Shown here piece after piece: positions 57,201 to 64,000 of a stretch of DNA of 64,000 nt (position 1 is its first letter; each line of letters begins with the position of its first letter). The notes below the pieces were generated by a model, which did not search any database, was not told where the DNA came from, and saw only the letters and a program-made list of their open reading frames with translations. Source of the DNA: Bubalus kerabau (Eukaryota; Chordata; Mammalia; Artiodactyla; Bovidae). The translations under genes and the position numbers were made by a program. The stretch is taken from contig NC_073624.1 in NCBI RefSeq assembly GCF_029407905.1, forward strand, positions 114,824,001 through 114,888,000. Reading direction: 5' to 3'.

Positions 57201-57231
57201 GTATTCTCTTCAGCAGCACATACACTAAAAT
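57201..57231 (+). ncRNA. U6 snRNA 5'-end-like fragment (pseudogene)
   Basis: 31 bp starting GTATTCTCTTCAGCAGCACA and ending TACACTAAAAT. By my memory of U6 (5' end GTGCTCGCTTCGGCAGCACA) 26 of 31 positions match, and four of the five differences are G-to-A or C/T transitions. It begins exactly at U6 nucleotide 1 and similarity stops after the ACTAAAAT word, so it cannot be functional. It stands about 50 bp upstream of a plus-strand L1 piece, in the arrangement of known U6-L1 chimeric retrocopies. Confidence 0.6.
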
Positions 57232-57279
57232 ATTTATTTTACAATGCTTGTTTTTAAATTATAAAACAATAGGGTCAGA

Positions 57280-58500
57280 GAGAAGGCAATATTCCTGATT
57301 TCAAGCCATACTATAAAGCGATGGTCATCAAAAGAATATGATAGGGGCACAAAAACCAATAAATAGACCAATGGAACAAAAGTGAAAACCCAAAAATAAC
57401 CCAAGAATATACAGTCAAGTAACATTTGACAAAAGGACTAAGAACACTCAATGGAGAAAAGGCAGTTAGTTCAGTAAATGGTGCTGAGATAATTAGATAC
57501 TCACACATGAAAGAATGAAACCGCACCCATGTCTTATGCCACTTTACAAAAATTAACTCAAAATGGACTAAGCCTTGAAACCATGAAACTCCTAGAAATA
57601 AACACAGGAATCAATTCTTTGACATGGGTCTTGGGAATGAATTTTTGAATATGACATGTAAGGCTCAAAAAATAAAATTAAAAAAAGAACAAATGGGACT
57701 GTACCAAACTAAAAAGCTTTGACACAGCAAAAGAAACTATCAATAAAGCGAATAGACTACCCATAAAATGGGAAAAATATTTGCAAACTACTCATGCAAT
57801 GATGGAATTAATATCTAAAATACATTTTTAAAAATCATATAACACAAAAGGAAAAAATACAAATAATCCAATTTAAAATAGGCAAAAGATCTGAATAGAC
57901 ATTTCTCTAAAGAAAATATACAGAAAGCCAACAGGTATGAGGAAAGATGTTCAGTATCACCAATCATTAGGGAAATGCAAATTAAAATCAAAATGTGATA
58001 TTACCTCATGCCTGTTAGAATGGCTGTTATCAAAAAGATGAGATAAGAAACGCTGGTGTGAATATGGAGAAAAGGCTTCCTCCTCCCTGCTTTTTTCTTT
58101 TTACTCTATGTGAGCAGATGGATGTTGCTGAACCTACTGTAGTAATAATTTCACAGTATATGTAAACCAAAGGCTTCCCAGGTAGTGTTAGTGGTAAAGA
58201 ACTCGCTTGCCAATGCAGGAGACATGGGTTCGATCCTTGGGTTGGGAAGATACCCTGGAGGAGCAGGAGATGGCAACCCACCCAGTATTCTTGTGTGGAG
58301 AACCCCATGGACAGAGGAGCCTGGAAGGCTAGTCCATAGAGTCGCACAGAGTCGGACACGACTGTAGCTACTTAGCACACACACTGGCATATATAACCAA
58401 ACTCTCAGGCTGTATGCCTTAGACTTATAGAGTGATATATATCAATTATTTCTCAACAAAACTGCAAATGGATAAATAAATATGGCAAAACACACAAAAC
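57280..58500 (+). repeat. old L1 ORF2 3' part and 3' UTR, internally deleted
   Basis: ORF2 wording from GCAATATTCCTGATTTCAAG through CTGTTAGAATGGCTGTTATC (58010-58030). It then jumps to the 3' UTR (GTGAGCAGATGGATGTTGCT, GTAATAATTTCACAGTATAT) and, after a SINE, ends with TATCAATTATTTCTCAACAA and an A-rich tail. About 600 bp of ORF2 end seem deleted near 58070. No open frame. Confidence 0.75.
58172..58388 (+). mobile_element. Bov-tA SINE inside old L1
   Basis: Complete head and tail, ending CTACTTAGCACACACAC. Flanks ATATGTAAACCAAA and ATATATAACCAAA form an imperfect target duplication. Confidence 0.88.
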
Positions 58501-58925
58501 AAACAAAAATAGAATACAATACATAGATACCACATTGCTTTTGTTCTGTTCCAGTAAAACAACATCACAGGTTCTACTTTGATTCTCCATGGAGTCTTAA
58601 ACTTTTGCTCATGATGACTTCTTTTTAACTACTGACAACATAATGTACTGCTGTTGTGTATCACAGCAATCTATTCCTGAATTTTTTAACCATAATTTTA
58701 GAATTTGATGAGTGTATTTTAAGTAATCTGACAGTTAAATAAAATTATTATGACTTTTTATTATTGCATATACTGCACAGAGGTACACACATGTGTCAGT
58801 GAGAGACAATAATTTATTTATAATGAGTGCTAAATGATCAAAAGAATGTAGAGAAGTAGGTTGGGAAAGACAGATTCTTTAGTCAAGAATCTATTTTAAT
58901 AGAAATACACTAACCTATAACCTAA

Positions 58926-59205
58926 AGTTCTGAATATTCATTGGAAGGACTGATGCTGAAGCTGAAACTCCAATACTTTGGTCACCTGATGTGAAGAACT
59001 GATTCCCTGGAAAAGATCCTGATGCTGGGAAAGATCAAAGGCAGGAGGAGAAGGGGACAACTGAGAATGAGATGGTTTGATGGCATCACTGACTAAATGG
59101 ACATGAGTTTGAGTAAACTCCAGGAGTTGGTGATGGGCAGGGAAGCTTGGCATGCTGCAGTCCATGGGGTCACAAAGAGTCAGTCACAACTGAGTGACTG
59201 AACTG
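58926..59205 (+). mobile_element. BovB LINE, 280-bp 3' end
   Basis: Starts near AGTTCTGAATATTCATTGGA and ends GAGTGACTGAACTG. TSD ATAACCTAA / ATAACTTAA at 58917-58925 and 59206-59214. Confidence 0.88.
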
Positions 59206-59214
59206 ATAACTTAA

Positions 59215-60379
59215 TTAGAAAATATTATAGATGAAGTCTGATAATTTTTAAATATTAGTCGAGACAGTTTTAACCCTGCATTTACTTATACCATTAGTGT
59301 CTCCCCAACATTCAAGGAGTAGTGACATTCTCATAAGCACTACTCTCCAGTTTCTACAAATCACTGCCTTTCAGAAAGCAAATAGGCGCCTCTAAATCCA
59401 CAGCAGACAGAAATCATTTTGAAACTCAAGAATTTCCATGGCAATAAGAGGCTTCTGCATTATATAAATCAGCAAAGTACCAAGCACGTAAAAGATAAGC
59501 CATAAATGGTGGACTAGGGAAGTATTTTTCCCGGAAAGAGAACTCGTGCTGGCAAGACGATTGGAAGAAACTAAAGGTGCTAAGATGTGGCCTAACAGGC
59601 CACTTGTCTGGGTAGAATTTCACAGTCACATGTGGACCCAAGAAGGACTCACAAAGCATAACATGTACCACAAGTTTGTGGGACAGCATCTGCTTTTTTG
59701 TTTTTGCTTTTTTCCAATTCCTGAAAACAACATGGAATTGTCTAAGGGAAAGCCACTTATCCTAGAGAGTATTTGAAATCAGGACAGGAAGAATGCTGAG
59801 AACGGACACGTGAAAGGACAAAAAGGAAGGAAGATGTGATCACAGGTTATGGTCAGTACAGTCTGACAGGCATCGTAAGTTTCACCATTACCAGGCAGCA
59901 GCACTGAAGGGCACTGGTGTCCCAGAAGACGTGGCATCACAGAGCCATGGGAACAAGTAACCCTGGGCACCAGCCCTCCCCAGACCACCCTTCAGAAAGA
60001 AATGTGCACAGGGAAGGAGAAGACTTGGGAATTGACCGGGCCTCTTCTGGTAATACTGGGCTTTAAACTGGAAGTAACTTTGATTCGGGAAAAATCAATT
60101 TTCTCCTGCTGAATAGGAATAGAGATTTAAAAGCTACAATTTTATATGCCTCAGTATATGACTCAAAAATCTCTGAACAATAGGCAAACTTGGACAAAAG
60201 GATTAGAAAAATTACTAAGGATTTAAGATTTAAAACATGCTATTTTTAGTCTGCTTGGAATTTGATCCCAGTCTGGATCTTCAGTTGTTATCACAGAACT
60301 GATAAGACCAATGATCCATGGAGGTCAATGTCATGGCTCTTGCAGACCTTCTAGAAATCTCAGTGCTGAGGGCTATGAG
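59215..60379. other. unassigned intronic sequence
   Basis: Higher GC than the surroundings at 59500-60030, with short frames on both strands but no motif. Possibly an old unrecognised repeat. Confidence 0.4.
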
Positions 60380-60596
60380 TGAGTGTGCCTGCTCAGTCAT
60401 GTCCGACTCTTTGTGACCCCAAGGACTCTAGCCCACCATGCTTCTCTGTCAACGGGATTTTCCAGCCAAGAATATTGGAGTGGGTTACCATTTCCCTCTC
60501 CAAAAGATCTTCCTGACCCAGGGACTGAACCCACATTTCTTGCGTCTCCTACATTGGAAGGTGGATTCTTTACCACTGCACCATCTTGAAAGTCCC
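60380..60596 (-). mobile_element. Bov-tA SINE
   Basis: Reverse copy from GCTCAGTCATGTCCGACTCT to CATCTTGAAAGTCCC, diverged. Confidence 0.85.
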
Positions 60597-60625
60597 AAAG
60601 AGATACTATTATAAAATGAACACAT

Positions 60626-61352
60626 GCCTCTTGATGAGAGTGAAAATGGAGAGTGAAAAAGTTGGCGTGAAGCTCAACATTCAGAAAACGAAGATCATGG
60701 CATCTGGTCCCATCACTTCATGGGAAATAGATGGGGAAACAGTGTCAGACTTTATTTTTTGGGGGCTCCAAAATCACTGCAGATGGTGACTGCAGCCATG
60801 AAATTAAAAGACGCTTACTCCTTGGACGGAAAGTTATGACCAACCTAGATAGCATATTCAAAAGCAGAGACATTACTTTGCCAACAAAGGTCCGTCTAGT
60901 CAAGGCTATGGTTTTTCCAGTGGTCATGGATGGGTGTGAGAGTTGGACTGTGAAGAAAGCTGAGCACTGAAGAATTGATGCTTTTGAACTGTGGTGTTGA
61001 AGAAGACTCTTGAGAGTCCCTTGGACTGCAAGGAGATCCAACCAGTCCATTCTAAAGGATATCAGCCCTGGGTGTTCTTTGGAAGAAATGATGCTAAAGC
61101 TGAAACTCCAGTACTTTGGCCACCTCATGCGATGAGTTGACTCATTGGAAAAGGCTCTGATGCTGGGAGGGATTTGGGGGCAGGAGGAAGAGGGGATGAC
61201 AGAGGATGAGATGGCTGGATGGCATCACCGACTCGATGGACATGAGTTTGAGTGAACTCCAGGAGATGGTGATGGACAGAGAGGCTTGGCGTGCTGGGAT
61301 TCATAAGGTTGCAAAGAGTTGGACACGACTGAGCGACTGAACTGAACTGAAC
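60626..61352 (+). mobile_element. BovB LINE, 0.73 kb
   Basis: 5'-truncated in the RT C-terminal part (CCTCTTGATGAGAGTG), ends with (TGAAC)3 tail at about 61335-61352. RT pieces at 60586-60789 and 60731-60970 (SKITADGDCSHEIKRRLLLG, WTVKKAEH) are in different frames because of a one-base change in the TTTATTTTTTGG run near 60755, and a stop follows at 60968. Confidence 0.9.
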
Positions 61353-61571
61353 TGAAGTGAATTTTGCTTATAGAATTAGCAAAGACTTAAACATGATAAC
61401 ATTTAGTGCTGGCAAGAGTGTGACAGGGCATTCTTATAAACTTCCAGATGAATGTAAGTTGACTAACTTTTCTGAAAAGCTACCTCCCAGATTCAGAAGT
61501 AGTGCCTCTCAGCATTTTTGAGGGGGAACTTCATTGCCACTATTTCTTTGATGAGTTAATTGTGTATTTGC
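61353..61571. other. unassigned sequence
   Basis: Nothing recognised. Confidence 0.45.
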
Positions 61572-61580
61572 CCATTTTTT

Positions 61581-61861
61581 ATTCGGAGAAAGCAATGGCA
61601 ACCCACTCCACTACTCTTGCCTGGAAAATTCCATGGATGGAGGAGCCTGGTGGGCTATAGTCCATGGGGTCGCTAAGAGTTGGACACGACTGAGCGACTT
61701 CACTTTCACTTTTCACTTTCATGCATTGGAGAAGGAAATGGCAACCCACTCCACTATTCTTGCCTGGAGAATCCCATGGACAGAGGAGCCTGTTAGGCTG
61801 CCGTCTATGAGGTCGCACAGAGTTGGACACGACTGATGCGACTTAGCAGCAGCAGCAGCAG
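61581..61861 (-). mobile_element. Bov-A2 SINE
   Basis: Reverse dimer ending with (CAG)n (AGCAGCAGCAGCAGCAG). TSD CCATTTTTT at 61572-61580 and 61862-61870. Confidence 0.92.
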
Positions 61862-61870
61862 CCATTTTTT

Positions 61871-63010
61871 CTTAGGGTGGTCACTTCTTTAATCACTGAT
61901 ATGTGGGCCCTTGTATGACTGATTATTTAATTAGTTTTCCCTACTAGACTGACTTATTTAGTTTTGTTGACCTTATGTCCAAAGTGCCTATTGTATGCCT
62001 ATTCCCTGGCATACAGTAGTCATTCAGTAAAAACTTGTTGAATAAATTAGTGAGTTGAATAGCAGTTACTTAATAAAAAATTGTTGAAGCACTTAAAAAA
62101 TGAATATTAATGAATAAACAACCCAGCAAATCAGAAGAAGGTCTTTGAAATCAGGTGAATTCTAAAGTAAGCATAAAATAAATTCCAATAATTTCCTTTT
62201 ACTGTTTTTTCTTTCTCACATCCAATCTCTAATCCAGTTCTGTTAACTCGATCTTCTTCATGCCTCTGACCCTTCAGCTCCATTGCTGATGTAATTGTTG
62301 TGGTTCAGCTTCTCATCATCTCTCACACAAATTACTTTAAAAGTCCTAGGAATTGTTTTTAAGTTAGGCAGGCTAAGTACTAAACTATTCTAAATACTAT
62401 AGACAGGAACCGCTTTAAAGTGAAAAATTATTAAATTATTAAGTAATTTACCTTTACACCTAAAAATTACAGGATAGCTCCCACTTGATTTGAGAAGAAA
62501 AGTTTCCTTCTATAGCCAATTTACTCCAGTTTTTAAAAGCAACTTTGCTCAAAGAAAAATGGCAAAAAAGAAAAGATAAAAAAGAAGGCCAAAACTATGA
62601 AGGTTCTAGAAGAATGATGGAAGATTGAGGAATGCCATCCAAAAGGATGAGCTTTGACAAGCAGAGAGAAGGGAAAAGCATGTGCCATGTATGTGATGAA
62701 AGACAGTGAAACATAGTAAGAGGCAGGGGTGTATTTCATATTCTGAATTCTGAATCCATTTGTTCAGAATAATTTCATTTGTTCAGAGCATGGGGAAGAG
62801 GCACATTGAAAAGCTAGAGAAAAGATAACAGGAATCAGATAAGGGTCCTGTGCAAAGAAGGCTATGTCAATACATTAGGTGAAAGCTTATTCTTATGTAG
62901 GAGACATAAAACTGACAGACATGACTGCATTTCTAAACTCTAGCTCTGGTACAGCTATGGAGGACCATTTGGAACAGAGAAAAACAATAAAGGGAGATTA
63001 CTTAAGAGGA
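61871..63010. other. unassigned intronic sequence
   Basis: At 61975-62050 the words CCTATTCCCTGGCATACAGT and AACTTGTTGAATAAAT suggest an L2/MIR 3' end. Otherwise nothing recognised, no gene. Confidence 0.5.
61960..62050 (+). repeat. L2/MIR-type 3' end fragment
   Basis: CCTGGCATACAGTAGTCATT, then CAGTAAAAACTTGTTGAATA, the conserved terminal wording. Confidence 0.6.
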
Positions 63011-64000
63011 TTTCACATGCTAGCAAGGTAATGCTCAAAATCCTTCAAGCTAGGTTTCAACAGTATGTGAACTGAGAACTTCCAGATGTACAACCTGTAT
63101 TTAGAAAAGGCAGAGCAACCAGAGATCAAATTGCCAACATCCCTCTGATCACAGAAAAAGCAAGGGAATTCCAGGAAAAAAAAAAAAATTGCTTCATTGA
63201 CTATGCTAAATCCTTTCACTGTGGGGATCACAACAAACTGTGTAAATTACACAGAGATGGGAATACCAAACCACCTTACCTACCTCCTGAGAAACGTATG
63301 CAGGTCAAGAAGCAACAGAACTGAACGTGGAATAATGGACTGGTTCCAAATTGGGAAAGGAGTATGTCAAGGCTGTATATCGTTACCACGCCTATTTAAA
63401 TTATATGCAGAGCACGTTATGAGAAATGCCAGGCTGGATGAAGCACAAGCTGGAATCAAGACTGCTGGGAGAAATATCAACAACCTCAGATAGGCAGATG
63501 ATACCACTCTAATGGCACAAAAGGAAGAGAAACTAAAGAGCCTCTTATTGAGGGTGAAAGAGGAGAGTGAAAAAGCTGGCTTAAAACTCAACATTCATAA
63601 AACTAAAACCATAGCTTCCATTCCCATCACTACATGGCAAATAGATGGGGAAACAGTGAGAGACTTTATTTTCTTGGGCTCTAAAAGCACTGCAGACAGT
63701 GACTGCAGGCATGAAATTAAAAGACATTTGCTCCTTGGAAGAAAAGCTATGACAAACCTAGATAGCATATTAAAAAGCAGAGACATCACTTTGCTGACAA
63801 AGGTCCATACAGTCAAAGCTATGCTTTTTCCAGTAGTCATGTACAGATGTAGAGTTGGACCATAAAGAAGGCTGAGCACCGAAGAACTGATGCTTTCAAA
63901 CTATAGGGCTGGAGAAGACTCTTGAGTGTCCCTTGGACAGCAAAGAGATCAGACCAGTCAATCCTAAAAGAAATCAACCTTGAATATTCATTGGAAGGAC
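63011..64000 (+). mobile_element. BovB LINE, running off the window
   Basis: Starts in the RT part (GGTAATGCTCAAAATCCTTC) and continues to the last base. RT pieces at 63197-63493 (GKGVCQGCI) and 63512-63865. In the YADD box the Tyr codon is TAG (AGATAGGCAGATGAT at 63488 on), and there are other frameshifts (63180 A run, 63295). Dead. The 3' end is not visible. Confidence 0.9.

Larger units (their letters stand above)
52420..64000 (-). other. NAV3 upstream intron (partial)
   Basis: Sequence upstream of the first visible CH exon. It lacks a recognisable N-terminal navigator exon, CpG-rich segment or promoter, so I infer it is the 3' part of a long intron whose donor lies beyond the window. It contains Bov-A2, BovB, Bov-tA, MIR and old L1 insertions. 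Confidence 0.65.

Overview
This is mammalian nuclear DNA from a ruminant, most likely a bovid such as cattle. The evidence is the dense load of ruminant-specific retroelements (BovB LINEs, Bov-tA and Bov-A2 SINEs, bovine-type L1 tails) on top of old mammalian repeats (MIR, L2, old LTRs). No bacterial, plasmid or phage gene, CRISPR array, or functional rRNA or tRNA gene was seen.

The only host gene I can support is a long intron-rich piece of a neuron navigator gene on the minus strand. It best fits NAV3, with NAV2 the closest alternative. Four consecutive exons lie at 52302-52419, 51586-51638, 33167-33239 and 29957-30140. All have AG/GT boundaries and phases that join without a break. Together they encode 142 residues: almost the whole calponin-homology (CH) domain and a following Gln/His-rich segment. 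The introns between them are 663, 18346 and 3026 bp. Upstream of the first exon (52420-64000) and downstream of the last (1-29956) the window looks like more intron; no first exon, promoter, CpG island or further NAV exon was recognised.

Layout: 1-9.4 kb is a repeat nest in which an old L2 is split by BovB pieces and SINEs, followed by a second BovB that carries an unusual 61-bp palindromic insertion. From 9.4 to 11.7 kb there is MIR and L2-like sequence. From 11.7 to 17.3 kb lies a nearly full-length but dead L1. From 17.3 to 30 kb is mostly old intron with a 126-bp tandem duplication and a three-unit SINE cluster. From 30 to 36.5 kb are two NAV exons and quiet intron. At 36.6-39 kb is a 2.4-kb BovB with an 11-bp target duplication and a long open reverse-transcriptase frame. 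From 39 to 44.3 kb are SINEs and a BovB that splits an LTR. From 44.3 to 55.8 kb are quiet intron, an old L2, a tiny inverted L1 insertion and the other two NAV exons. From 55.8 to 64 kb are SINEs, a decayed L1 preceded by a U6-snRNA-like segment, and four BovB copies, the last running off the window.

The retroelements do not form a pathway with the host gene. They are intronic insertions in both orientations, most with visible mutations. Element names rest on recognition by eye of family consensus features, not on a database search; element borders are accurate only where a target-site duplication (TSD) is stated.
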